64,000 nt of DNA from Candidatus Obscuribacterales bacterium (GTDB lineage: Bacteria; Cyanobacteriota; Vampirovibrionia; Obscuribacterales; Obscuribacteraceae). The stretch is taken from the NCBI GenBank assembly GCA_020634035.1, contig JACKCM010000004.1:620001-684000 (forward strand). The letters are read 5' to 3'. Positions 52,487 through 61,433 of the stretch are shown piece by piece (within the stretch, counting starts at the first letter, position 1; every line of letters begins with the position of its first letter). Made by a program: the position numbers and the translations under genes. Under the pieces are notes generated by a model. That model saw only the letters and a list, made by a program, of their open reading frames with translations. It was not told where the DNA came from and did not search any database.

Positions 52487-54355
52487 ATGTCATTATCGCG
52501 CAGCCTTGATGCTGTAGGTCCCGGTTTTTCACCGGAGTCTTCATCAGCTTCTTTATCAACCGATTTCTTCAATTCACCGGATATGCGTGATCTGTATGCT
52601 AACGTCCCTGCTCGGGAGTCGGGTGGTGTAGAGAACGGATCGCTCAATATCACAGATTTACCGACTCCGGCTCAAGAAGCGATTGCTACTGAGCTCAAGG
52701 ACTTTCCGTTAATAGACCAGGGACTGGGCGCAGAGATAAAAGCAGCGGACAAATTGACTTTCTCTACCCCTTCCGAAAATGGCGAGAAAGCTCCGGATTA
52801 TCGACTGGTGAAAAAAGACGACGGTAGCTACGAATTGCAAAAGGTGAATCCGGATGCTGATCCTCTGGCTGACGGCGAGATCAATATAGAGATCGATCCA
52901 GGCGACAAAGACCTGGCTGAAGCCATAAAGCAATCAGATCAAAGTTTGAAGGAGTATATCCGTGAGCTGATGCAGTATTTCACCCAGAATAATCCCGGTG
53001 AAAGTCCTCCGGTCTGGTGGACCGAAATCTTGAACAGCCAGCCGAATATCCCCGATCAGGGCAATGCTAAACCGATACCGGTGGTCAATCGTGGTGCGGC
53101 TCCAAGCCAGGCGGCAGCTCCCGAGGCTCCGGTCGCCCCTGAAGCCCCTGCCGAATCGCCTGCACCGAGCCAATCTGAGGCTCCTGCTTATTCCGGCAAT
53201 TCGGGTGGTGGAAGCTCCGGCGGCGGTGGTGGTGGCGGTGGCGGCGGCGGTGCCCGATCTTATAATCGCGGCGGCGATTATTCTCCTAGTAGCTTCCCCG
53301 ACAGCCCTGCGCCTCAATTCGAGGACAACAACAATTTCTTCGGTCGATTGAAGAATATGCTCTATGGAAACGAGAGCGGCGGCGATCCTACTAAGATAAA
53401 TGAATGGGACAACAACGGTATCTCGGTCGGACTGAGACAATGGCATGCCGGTGGCGAGCTGCCCGAACTGTTGAACGCCTGGCAACAAGCCGACCCGCAA
53501 AAATTCGAGCAATATTTCGGCGGTCGCAGTCCGGCTCAAGTAGACCAACTGGGTCAGTCTCAAGGCGGCGTGCAGGAGATTTTGCCCGGCATGAGACAGG
53601 CCCTTGCCGACCCTGAGTATCAACAGGTTCAGAATAACCTGGTTGATGATTTCTTGAAGCGCACGGTGCAGCGCGGCATGGACGGCGGTTTGAGCACCGA
53701 GCGAGAGCTGGCTCAATATGTAGACTTGACCAACCAGTCACCGGCCTGGGCAGAAAAGGCTCTGCCTCTTGGAGCGGCTCCCGGCGATCAGTCTGCCCAG
53801 ATGGAAGCGGCTACCCGGGGTGGAGACTATGGTCGATACGCGGCGATTCAACAACAGTTCGGGACAGGCGAAGCTCAACTGGTGGCAAAAGTTCCTGAGC
53901 CGACTAATTTAGGCGTGGAACTTGCCCAGGCGGCCAAAGTGCAGGACGGCAGATATCGTGGCACCGGCAACTGTGCTGCGGCGGTGCAAGAAGCCCTTGC
54001 CGGAGTCGGTCTCAATCAGTTCATGGGCTCCGGAGACGCCTGGGATATGCTCGGGCCGTTGAAGCGCAGTGGACTTTTCGAAGAGGTGCCGATGGCGCAA
54101 GCCACTGTCGGTGATATCATTGTTCGTCCGCCTTCGGCTAATCCGCATGACAGTAGTGTTCATGGTGATATCTCAGTTGTCACCGCCCGTAATGGCAATA
54201 ACATCACCCAGACCAATGACGCCACCTATCAATTCGATCCTAATAATGCCCGCTATGACGGCAGAGCGGTCTTCCTTCGTTACACTGGCGGCGACAACAG
54301 CATGGTAGCCAGCAACGAAAGCGGTAAGCGCAACAGCAACAGCGCCGTGGGCTAG
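52487..54355 (+). CDS. Lysozyme-like plus NlpC/CHAP-like protein, VirB1-type candidate
   Basis: 622 residues from ATG 52487 (GCGGAG 6 nt upstream; TTG 52445 is less likely). The N-terminal 190 residues are polar and without a clear Sec signal, then a Pro/Ala and poly-Gly linker. Residues about 300-420 include LYGNESGGDPTKINEWDNNG and ISVGLRQWHAGG, typical of a lysozyme-like glycosidase with a probable catalytic Glu in NESGG. The C-terminal 130 residues contain GTGNCAAAVQEAL, VGDIIVRPP and HGDISVV, a Cys/His pair as in NlpC/P60 or CHAP peptidases. Likely opens peptidoglycan for the secretion channel; how it is exported is unclear, perhaps through the T4SS itself. Confidence 0.65.
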   Translation: MSLSRSLDAVGPGFSPESSSASLSTDFFNSPDMRDLYANVPARESGGVENGSLNITDLPTPAQEAIATELKDFPLIDQGLGAEIKAADKLTFSTPSENGEKAPDYRLVKKDDGSYELQKVNPDADPLADGEINIEIDPGDKDLAEAIKQSDQSLKEYIRELMQYFTQNNPGESPPVWWTEILNSQPNIPDQGNAKPIPVVNRGAAPSQAAAPEAPVAPEAPAESPAPSQSEAPAYSGNSGGGSSGGGGGGGGGGGARSYNRGGDYSPSSFPDSPAPQFEDNNNFFGRLKNMLYGNESGGDPTKINEWDNNGISVGLRQWHAGGELPELLNAWQQADPQKFEQYFGGRSPAQVDQLGQSQGGVQEILPGMRQALADPEYQQVQNNLVDDFLKRTVQRGMDGGLSTERELAQYVDLTNQSPAWAEKALPLGAAPGDQSAQMEAATRGGDYGRYAAIQQQFGTGEAQLVAKVPEPTNLGVELAQAAKVQDGRYRGTGNCAAAVQEALAGVGLNQFMGSGDAWDMLGPLKRSGLFEEVPMAQATVGDIIVRPPSANPHDSSVHGDISVVTARNGNNITQTNDATYQFDPNNARYDGRAVFLRYTGGDNSMVASNESGKRNSNSAVG

Positions 54356-54464
54356 CTAGATCGATATATGATATTTTGAATCGTTGCTTATAATAAGGCG
54401 ACAGGACCAGCTGAGGTGAGGTATAAATAGTATTGTAAGGACCTCGGAGATTTCTAAGCGAGCC

Positions 54465-54902
54465 TTGGACAAAAGAAGACTGATAGCTGTTTTTACTCTT
54501 TTCACCCTGGTGTGGACAGGTACTCTATGGCATGACTTCTTCGGGGTTGAAGTGCTTCCCCTTATCAACAGTCCGGGTGTGGCTTCGGCTTATGCCGACG
54601 ATCACTCGAAAGCCTGTACTATCCAAAAGCAAGACGACTTCGGCCTCAGTCCGACCAATGTAGGGGCCAACCCCAGACCCTGCCCCTGTCCTATTCATGT
54701 TCACAGTCCTTCAATACTCAGTCTCGCCGATTATTCTCTTCTGGTTTCATCGCTGCAGGCGGTGACCAGTTTTCTTGTTCTGGCGTCTCCGGCAAAGATT
54801 GGCGCCGACAGGTCATTTTCTCACCGAGAAGCATACAGTCGGGTTGTCGCCTCTAAAGCGCGGGCACCTCTTTATATTTCATACCGGTCTCTTTTGATTT
54901 GA
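54465..54902 (+). CDS. Small exported or membrane protein upstream of metal RND pump
   Basis: 145 residues from a TTG at 54465; the ribosome site is weak, so the start is uncertain. An N-terminal hydrophobic segment (LIAVFTLFTLVWTGTLWH) is followed by a Cys/Pro/His cluster NPRPCPCPIHVHSPS and a second hydrophobic stretch (YSLLVSSLQAVTSFLVLA). The clustered Cys and His, and the place before an HME-type RND pump, suggest metal sensing or binding, but no family is recognised. Confidence 0.5.
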   Translation: MDKRRLIAVFTLFTLVWTGTLWHDFFGVEVLPLINSPGVASAYADDHSKACTIQKQDDFGLSPTNVGANPRPCPCPIHVHSPSILSLADYSLLVSSLQAVTSFLVLASPAKIGADRSFSHREAYSRVVASKARAPLYISYRSLLI

Positions 54903-54982
54903 TTCGGGTCTACTGAACCACACTGCTCGGCTAGTGCCGGGGGTTCAAAGATGACTGGATTTTTTTATAAAGGGAATTGTCA

Positions 54983-56329
54983 ATGTTTTTCAAGCTATGC
55001 AGAAGCGGCCTGTCGGTCGGCTTTGCTTTAACTGTTCTGGGCGGCTGCGCTATGGAAAGAAGCCAGGCCTCTCTTGTCGAGCCAGGAAACTCTCAAAAGT
55101 CAGGAAATTCATCCAGGTCGGAGGTCCTTTTGACCGGGGATCAGGAGCGGGTTGCTGGAATAAAGACGGCACCGGCAAGACTTGCTCTGGTTAAAAGCGC
55201 CCCTCTGGAACTTTCCTCCACTGTGGAAGCACCGGCAGATTCCACCGGTATAGTCTACTCGCCGGTCAATGGAGTGGTGGCAAGAGTTCTTGTTGATGTC
55301 GGCGATTCGGTTAATGCCGGAGAGACGGTCGCCCTTGTGAACAGCCCGGATATTTCAGACGCCCAGGCTTCTTATTTGCAAGATCTGGCCAGGCTTGGTC
55401 AGTCTAAAGCGCTTCTGAAAACAATTCAGACCAGGCTTGAAATCAGCCGCACCAATGAGAAGCGTGTCGAGGCTTTGAACAAAGAGGGGATCGCTGCCAA
55501 GAAAGACGTTGAGAACGCCAGGGCCGCTACTGTCGCTTTACGCTCTGAAGAAGCAGCCGCCGTCGGCGCTTTGAATGCCGCCCGGGCTCATCTCGAAGCT
55601 GCCAGGGTCAAGCTCAGGGCACTTGGTCTTGCCGAGCCGAAGATAGATTATTCAAAGGAGTTCGATCCAGCTAGCACCGCAACCTCTGACAAAATAGTTA
55701 CCTCCAGCCTGCCGATTCGCGCTCCGGTAAGCGGTGTCGTGGTGAAAAAAGGTGTTTTCCCCGGTCAAATTGTAGGACCGGGCTCCACGATCGGTTCAAA
55801 CCCGGACGGTCGTACCACCGCTTTGATGACCATCGCCGATTTGCGTAAAGTCTGGGTGCTTCTTGAAGTGCCTCAGAGTCTCTCTGCTGCGGTCAAGCTG
55901 GGTAAAACTATAAACTTTCGAACTGAAAGTGCCCCGGGAAGAAGCTTTCGTGGACGGGTGAGCAAACTGGCTCAGAGCTTTAATGCCGATACAAGAACAG
56001 CTCAGGTCCGGGCAGAAATAGATAATTCTGACCGTGTTCTTAAACCGGGAATGCTGATTATCGCTTCTCTGGAAGGCGAGTCTATTCAATCGAGCAAGCC
56101 GGCTGTTCCGGCAAAGGCGCTTCAGACTATTGATGGAAAGGATGTGGTTTTTGTAAAAGGCTCCGACCATCATTATCGCCTTCGTCCTGTCGCTTGCGGC
56201 GACCGTTCCGGCAGCGCTGTCGAAATTGAGAGCGGGCTTAGACCGGAAGAGGAGATTGTGGTGGACGGCGCATTCTTCCTCAAGTCGGAGGTGATGAGAG
56301 AGGCTATTACCGGTGATGCCGGTGAATAG
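54983..56329 (+). CDS. RND efflux periplasmic adaptor lipoprotein (CusB/CzcB type)
   Basis: 448 residues from ATG 54983 (AAAGGG upstream). Lipobox VLGGC near residue 22. Adaptor layout is complete: an N-terminal barrel strand, a lipoyl half-motif (VYSPVNGVVARVLVDVGDSV), a long alpha-hairpin (about 125-220), a second lipoyl half (IRAPVSGVVVKKGVFPGQIV), the beta-barrel (LRKVWVLLEVPQSL, VRAEIDNSDRVLKPGM) and a membrane-proximal domain. Links the inner-membrane pump to an outer-membrane channel. Overlaps the pump gene by 14 bp. Confidence 0.9.
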   Translation: MFFKLCRSGLSVGFALTVLGGCAMERSQASLVEPGNSQKSGNSSRSEVLLTGDQERVAGIKTAPARLALVKSAPLELSSTVEAPADSTGIVYSPVNGVVARVLVDVGDSVNAGETVALVNSPDISDAQASYLQDLARLGQSKALLKTIQTRLEISRTNEKRVEALNKEGIAAKKDVENARAATVALRSEEAAAVGALNAARAHLEAARVKLRALGLAEPKIDYSKEFDPASTATSDKIVTSSLPIRAPVSGVVVKKGVFPGQIVGPGSTIGSNPDGRTTALMTIADLRKVWVLLEVPQSLSAAVKLGKTINFRTESAPGRSFRGRVSKLAQSFNADTRTAQVRAEIDNSDRVLKPGMLIIASLEGESIQSSKPAVPAKALQTIDGKDVVFVKGSDHHYRLRPVACGDRSGSAVEIESGLRPEEEIVVDGAFFLKSEVMREAITGDAGE

Positions 56330-59300
56330 TGTAGATGAAAAGCAAGGTCTCGGATTGCTAGAGAAGCTTGTTCAGGCGGCTCTGGAGAGAAACGTTCTGG
56401 TAGTGGTATTTTCCCTGGGTCTGCTTATTGCCGGTGTCTGGGCCTATAACACCTTGAGGGTGGATGCGGTTCCGGATGTCTCGAATGTGCAGGTTACTGT
56501 CACGACTTCTGCCAGGGGGTTGGCTCCTATCGAGGTAGAGCAATATATAACCTATCCGGTGGAGCTTGCTCTACAGAGTCTTCCCAGGCTTGTTCTACAG
56601 AGATCAGTCTCTAAATACGCCCTCTCTCAGGTAACAGCGGTTTTCGAGGATGGTACCGACATATACTGGGCCCGGCAACAGGTCAATGAAAGGTTGCGTC
56701 AGGCGAGGGAGAATATCCCGGCGAATATCTCGGTGAATATGACTCTGGGACCGATAGCAACCGGTCTTGGTGAGGTCTATCAATTCGAGATCAGAGGAGA
56801 CGGCTACAGCCCTATGCAACTGCGAGAGATGCTGGACTGGCATGTTAATCCGGTATTAAAAACGGTGCCTGGTGTGGATGAAGTGCAGTCTATGGGTGGC
56901 CAGGTCAAGGAGTATCAAGTCTGGCTCAATCCTGAGCGCATGCATGGTTATCATATTTCGATCGGACAGGTTTTGACCGCTTTGTCAGAGAACAATGCTA
57001 ATGCCGGAGGTGGATATCTTCTGGAGGGTGATGATCAGATCCTTTTGCGCGGGGAGGGTATGCTTACCTCCACGAAAGATATCGGCAATGTGGTGGTTAA
57101 AAAAGGTCTGGCTGGCGGCGGAGTGGTGCGGGTTCGTGATCTGGGTGAATGTGTAATCGGCGCCAAACTTGCCCAGAGTTCGGTAACTAATAATGGCGAA
57201 GGACCTACCGTTATCGGTATCGTGATAATGAGGAAGGGTGAAAGCACCAAAGCTGTTGTCGATGCGGTCGATAGAAAGTTAGAAGAAATTTCCGCCACGC
57301 TTCCTGATGGTGTCTCGGTCAAGCCTTTCTATAATCGCATCTGGTTGGTCGACAAGACAATAGATACCGTCTGGCATAATCTCGCTTATGGAGCCTTGCT
57401 GGTTCTTGTCGTTCTTTTCCTTCTTCTCGGTGGTGTCAGAGGTGGTATCATCGCCGCTCTGGCTATTCCTATGGCTCTGTCCGGCTCACTCATTTTTTTG
57501 CGATTGACAGGCACCTCGGCTAATTTGCTTTCTTTAGGAGCGATAGACTTCGGTATTTTAATAGATGGTTCTGTGGTCATGGTAGAGAATGTTGTATGCA
57601 AGCTCTCTGCAAAACCTTCTGGGCTCGGGCGCTTGCAGGCTGTAAAAGCCGCTGCTTCCGAGGTGGCGGCACCGGTTCTCTTTGCGATTCTAATCATTAC
57701 CATTGTCTATCTGCCGGTACTGTTTCTACCCGGCGTTTCAGGAAAGACTTTTCAGCCCATGGCTCTCACTGTTATCTTTGGTCTTCTTACGGCGCTGGTT
57801 ATCGCTCTATTTGTCACTCCATCGCTTACTTATTCAATACTGCCGGCGAAGGCGGTCGACCATGAAAGTCTTTTGATCAGAGTTTTGAAAAAGCCCTATC
57901 GCAGATTTTTGCTGGTGGCGGTTCGCCATCCTTTCGTTGTCGGAACCGTTTCGCTTTTACTTTTTTCTTTCAGTCTTATCTGCTTTCCTCTTCTTGGCTC
58001 GGAGTTCATACCGGTTTTGAAGGAGGGCTCAGTGGTCCTTACCATAAATCGACCGATGTCAGGTTCCTTAAAGACTGCGGATCAACAGACTACTCTTGTG
58101 GAGAAGATTATCAAAGAAGTTCCCGAGGTCGCTCAGGTGCTATCGCGCACCGGTCATTCAGAAATCGCTTTTGATCCGATGGGTTCTGATGAAACTGATA
58201 CTTTCGTGATATTCAAAGACAGGTCTCGATGGCGTTCCGGCTTGACTCAGCAAGATATAGAAAGCGAAATCAGTAATAAGTTAAAGGCAAGTTTACCGGG
58301 CATCTGCTTCTCTATATCGCAGCCTATAGAGCAGAGAATGAACGAATTGGTAGCCGGTTCCAAGGGCGATATAGCAGTTCGCATTTTTGGAGCAGATACT
58401 GATAAGCTGAGGGCGCTGGGGGGACAAGTCGCAGCGGTGCTTTCGAAAGTGCCCGGGGCATCGGATATGAAGCTAGAGCAGACAGCAGGTTTGCCTACAA
58501 TGACTGCCCGATTAGATCCGGCTGCGCTGGCTGGCTATGGAGTGAGTGTAAGAGATGCACTGGATGCGGTATCAGCAGCCCAGGACGGTAAAGTTGTCGG
58601 TGTGGTCTTCGAAGGGAAGCCTCGTTTTGATTTATCCGTACGGTTCGACCCAGCCGTTATGAAAAGAGGCGAAGACCTCGCTTCTCTGCCGGTGGTGATG
58701 ACAGGAGGCGATCTGGTTCCGCTTGGACAGGTCGCCAGAATTATGAGAAGAGAAGGAGCTGCCCAAATATCTCATCGCCAGGGCGATCGATTTTTTACGG
58801 TGCAGACCAATGTAAGAGGACGAGATCTTGGCGGCTATGTGAAGGAAGCCCAGAGTAAGGTTGAATCTATCAAATTGCCCCCCGGCTATCGAATCGAATG
58901 GGGTGGTCAGTTCGAAAATATGAAAGCGGCCCAGGATAGGTTGATTATCCTGGTGCCTATAACTCTGCTTCTGATCTTCGCATTGCTCTATGCGCTCTAT
59001 GATAGTGTCAGACCCGGGTTGATAGTGTTTTTAAATATTCCCCTGGCATTTTCAGGAGGCATCTTCGCTCTTTTTTTGCGGGGTATGCCATTTTCTGTCA
59101 CTGCAGCAGTTGGATTTATAGCGCTTTTCGGGGTCGCGGTAATGAACGGAGTGGTTCTGGTATCGACTATTCTGCAAATGGAAAAGGATCTTGGTATCAA
59201 GCCACGTCAGGCTGCTATCTTATCGGCGCGCCGAAGACTTCGCCCCGTGTTGATGACAGCCATGGTCGCTTCCTTCGGTTTCTTGCCTATGGCTTTCGCC

Positions 59301-59450
59301 AGTTCTGTTGGAGCAGAAGTCCAGCGACCGCTGGCCACTGTCGTTATCGGTGGGCTTATCACAGCTACCCTGCTTACTTTGATCGTCCTGCCTTCTATTT
59401 ATTCGATAATGGCAGACAAAAAAAATCAAAGCAGTTCTTCGGCGAAGTGA
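56316..59450 (+). CDS. Heavy-metal efflux RND transporter (CzcA/CusA family)
   Basis: 1044 residues from ATG 56316. Proton-driven inner-membrane exporter with 12 helices. HME-family traits: DAVPDVSNVQVTV near the N-terminus, ARGLAPIEVEQYITYPVE, and the TM4 signature DFGILIDGSVVMVEN. The latter is closest to the divalent-cation (Zn/Co/Ni) HME class, with Ser where Ala is usual; ion specificity is an inference. No outer-membrane TolC-like gene lies nearby. Its 3' end overlaps the convergent ABC gene by 25 bp. Confidence 0.93.
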   Translation: MPVNSVDEKQGLGLLEKLVQAALERNVLVVVFSLGLLIAGVWAYNTLRVDAVPDVSNVQVTVTTSARGLAPIEVEQYITYPVELALQSLPRLVLQRSVSKYALSQVTAVFEDGTDIYWARQQVNERLRQARENIPANISVNMTLGPIATGLGEVYQFEIRGDGYSPMQLREMLDWHVNPVLKTVPGVDEVQSMGGQVKEYQVWLNPERMHGYHISIGQVLTALSENNANAGGGYLLEGDDQILLRGEGMLTSTKDIGNVVVKKGLAGGGVVRVRDLGECVIGAKLAQSSVTNNGEGPTVIGIVIMRKGESTKAVVDAVDRKLEEISATLPDGVSVKPFYNRIWLVDKTIDTVWHNLAYGALLVLVVLFLLLGGVRGGIIAALAIPMALSGSLIFLRLTGTSANLLSLGAIDFGILIDGSVVMVENVVCKLSAKPSGLGRLQAVKAAASEVAAPVLFAILIITIVYLPVLFLPGVSGKTFQPMALTVIFGLLTALVIALFVTPSLTYSILPAKAVDHESLLIRVLKKPYRRFLLVAVRHPFVVGTVSLLLFSFSLICFPLLGSEFIPVLKEGSVVLTINRPMSGSLKTADQQTTLVEKIIKEVPEVAQVLSRTGHSEIAFDPMGSDETDTFVIFKDRSRWRSGLTQQDIESEISNKLKASLPGICFSISQPIEQRMNELVAGSKGDIAVRIFGADTDKLRALGGQVAAVLSKVPGASDMKLEQTAGLPTMTARLDPAALAGYGVSVRDALDAVSAAQDGKVVGVVFEGKPRFDLSVRFDPAVMKRGEDLASLPVVMTGGDLVPLGQVARIMRREGAAQISHRQGDRFFTVQTNVRGRDLGGYVKEAQSKVESIKLPPGYRIEWGGQFENMKAAQDRLIILVPITLLLIFALLYALYDSVRPGLIVFLNIPLAFSGGIFALFLRGMPFSVTAAVGFIALFGVAVMNGVVLVSTILQMEKDLGIKPRQAAILSARRRLRPVLMTAMVASFGFLPMAFASSVGAEVQRPLATVVIGGLITATLLTLIVLPSIYSIMADKKNQSSSSAK

Positions 59451-60418
59451 CAGGCGGAGAAATGTTCGGGTTCGATCTCGCGCAATTCGGGCACTTCTGT
59501 TTTGCACCGATCTTTTGCTATCGGGCAGCGGGTATGGAAGCGGCAACCGGCAGGCGGATTAGCGGGGCTGGGCAGATCTCCTTCGAGAAGTATGCGATTG
59601 CTTCTATCATAATGAGGATCGGGTACCGGGGCTGCTGAGATCAGCGCCTGGGCATAGGGATGAAGCGGCTTTTCGTAAACTGAAGCACAGTTGCCTATTT
59701 CGACTATCTTGCCCAGATACATGACAGCGATTCTGTCACTTATGTAGCGCACCACATCGAGGTTGTGGGCGATAAAAAGATAGGTGAGATTGAACTCTTT
59801 TTTTAGATCAATCAATAAATTGAGGATCTGAGCCTGGACGCTCACGTCTAAGGCTGAAACCGGCTCGTCGGCTACAATCAGGCGGGGTCGAAGAGCCAGT
59901 GCCCGGGCGATGCCGATGCGTTGTCTTTGACCGCCGGAAAATTCGTGGGGATAACGCTCTGCCATCTCTCTTGCCAGACCGACAAGATCAAGAAGCTCCA
60001 GCACTTTTGTTTTCAGCTCCTGTCCGCCGGCGACTTTATGTACCTCCAGAGGCTCTGCCACAATCTGATTAATTGTCATTCTCGGATCGAGGCTGGCATA
60101 AGGATTTTGAAAGACGATCTGGAGATACTTTCTCAGGGCTTTCATCTCTTTCTCGCCCAGGGTTAGAATATCTCTGTTCTGAAATTTGACCTCACCTTCG
60201 GTGGCAGGTAAAAGACGCAACATTACTCGACCGAGAGTTGATTTACCGCAGCCGGATTCGCCGACCAGACCGAGAGTCTCTCCTTCTTTGATTTCCAGAT
60301 CTATCCCATCGAGGGCTCGGACCGCGCCCACCTGGCGGTTGAAAAAGCCTTTGCGAATCGGAAAGTGTTTCTTCAGTCCGCTTATTTTCACCAGGGTGTT
60401 CTTGTTTTCGCCGGTCAT
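59426..60418 (-). CDS. Oligopeptide/dipeptide ABC transporter ATP-binding protein (OppF/DppF-like)
   Basis: 330 residues. Walker A GESGCGKST near residue 53, Q-loop FQNPYASLDPR, signature SGGQRQRIGIARAL near 157, Walker B RLIVADEPVSALD, H-loop FIAHNLDVV. The C-terminal oligo_HPY extension (LHPYAQALISAAP and GCRFHTRCPIAKDRC) is diagnostic for the peptide/nickel import ATPase. Partner permeases and the D subunit are not in the window. Confidence 0.93.
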   Translation of the reverse strand: MTGENKNTLVKISGLKKHFPIRKGFFNRQVGAVRALDGIDLEIKEGETLGLVGESGCGKSTLGRVMLRLLPATEGEVKFQNRDILTLGEKEMKALRKYLQIVFQNPYASLDPRMTINQIVAEPLEVHKVAGGQELKTKVLELLDLVGLAREMAERYPHEFSGGQRQRIGIARALALRPRLIVADEPVSALDVSVQAQILNLLIDLKKEFNLTYLFIAHNLDVVRYISDRIAVMYLGKIVEIGNCASVYEKPLHPYAQALISAAPVPDPHYDRSNRILLEGDLPSPANPPAGCRFHTRCPIAKDRCKTEVPELREIEPEHFSACHFAEELL

Positions 60419-60503
60419 TAGATCTTCTTGTCGAGTCGAGATATAAGCTGTTGGGACATTAATAGTGACATATTGACAAGGTTTGTCGAAGGAAGGCTGC
60501 GAT

Positions 60504-60540
60504 AAAAAAAGAGGAATCGAATTGATTCGATTCCACCTTT
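60504..60540 (-). terminator. Rho-independent terminator for the 60583 gene
   Basis: On the minus strand a perfect 10-bp stem GGAATCGAAT/ATTCGATTCC (60513-60522 with 60525-60534) is followed by CTCTTTTTTT. Classical intrinsic terminator downstream of the small membrane-protein gene. Confidence 0.85.
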
Positions 60541-60582
60541 AGATTTTCTATAACCGGATGAGCTGTTTTACCGCTTCTTCTA

Positions 60583-61014
60583 TCAGGACACTCTGGCGCT
60601 CAAGCTGGTCAGTAAACGTCCTAGATAAGCGAGAAGATTGCTGAGTCTCAAGCTGCTTCTGGATTGCTCTTCTTCGATGAGAATCCAGCCGTTCTTGAGT
60701 TCTTGTTGGGCTCCTCTTGATAATCCTCTAACACCATGTCTGGTGCGCTTGACCATACGCTTGAATTGAGAATTGATCTTGTGCTTGCTCCGGCCTTTCT
60801 GGACCGAGTTTTCTGCTTGCTGAGGAAAGGCAAGCTTGTTCTCTACCGTGGTCATGAACGGCTTGAGATATGTGGGATCTTTCTTCTCGTCGGAGCCATA
60901 AAAGCCCCAGAGATTTTCTTTGACTTCGAACTGCTTCGGTTCTTTGATGAAAATCAAGTAGAACACTAAAGAGAATAGCAACAGCTCGGCAGCTATAAGG
61001 GCATATGCGAACAT
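60583..61014 (-). CDS. Small membrane-anchored basic protein, unknown function
   Basis: 143 residues, GGGAGG before ATG 61014. A single N-terminal helix (YALIAAELLLFSLVFYLIF) is followed by a strongly basic middle (KHKINSQFKRMVKRTRHGVR) and a helical C-terminus. No family recognised. Transcribed alone and ended by its own terminator. Confidence 0.65.
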   Translation of the reverse strand: MFAYALIAAELLLFSLVFYLIFIKEPKQFEVKENLWGFYGSDEKKDPTYLKPFMTTVENKLAFPQQAENSVQKGRSKHKINSQFKRMVKRTRHGVRGLSRGAQQELKNGWILIEEEQSRSSLRLSNLLAYLGRLLTSLSARVS

Positions 61015-61433
61015 AACCGCCTCCCGACCCGCCTGGGTCTGACTTGCAGGATACCTATAAAAGTTGAGCGATGGCAGTAGACTTCTGGAAACTCAACCAA
61101 CCAACTAACTGAACCTATGACTCCATTTTAACGAAACATTACGAAATTACTAGGCTTTTTTCATAAAATCAGCGATGTCAAGTGATTAAATCGAAAAGCC
61201 GCTATGGCTTACTGCACTTGCAAAAAGGCCGTAATCCGCCAGCGGTTCTGCGATGCCGGATTTGGTGCCTTCATTTTTCCTTAATGTTTGAAGGGGGTTA
61301 TTACCATTGTCGTCAAGAGGAAAAAGCGCTTCAGATTGATGTAAAACTATGATGTTTCTCAGTACAGATCAGATCAAGAACATATATGAAATGATCTACC
61401 TATATATTGCATGCCCTGATTCAGAGGAGTTCC
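61015..61433. other. Divergent intergenic region (419 bp)
   Basis: Should hold promoters for the small membrane-protein gene and the acyl-CoA dehydrogenase gene. No convincing consensus promoter, repeat or RNA structure was identified. Confidence 0.4.

Noticed and set aside
30928..54355. Complete integrative conjugative element with att sites
   Set aside because: No integrase, tRNA or flanking direct repeat was found, and the 18-mers are inverted rather than direct. Mobility remains possible but unsupported.
52487..54355. Relaxase
   Set aside because: No three-His cluster or catalytic Tyr motif; the visible motifs are of cell-wall hydrolases.
54376..54394. TTGAAT and TATAAT as a promoter for the 54465 gene
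   Set aside because: The boxes are separated by only 7 bp, which is incompatible with sigma-70 spacing.
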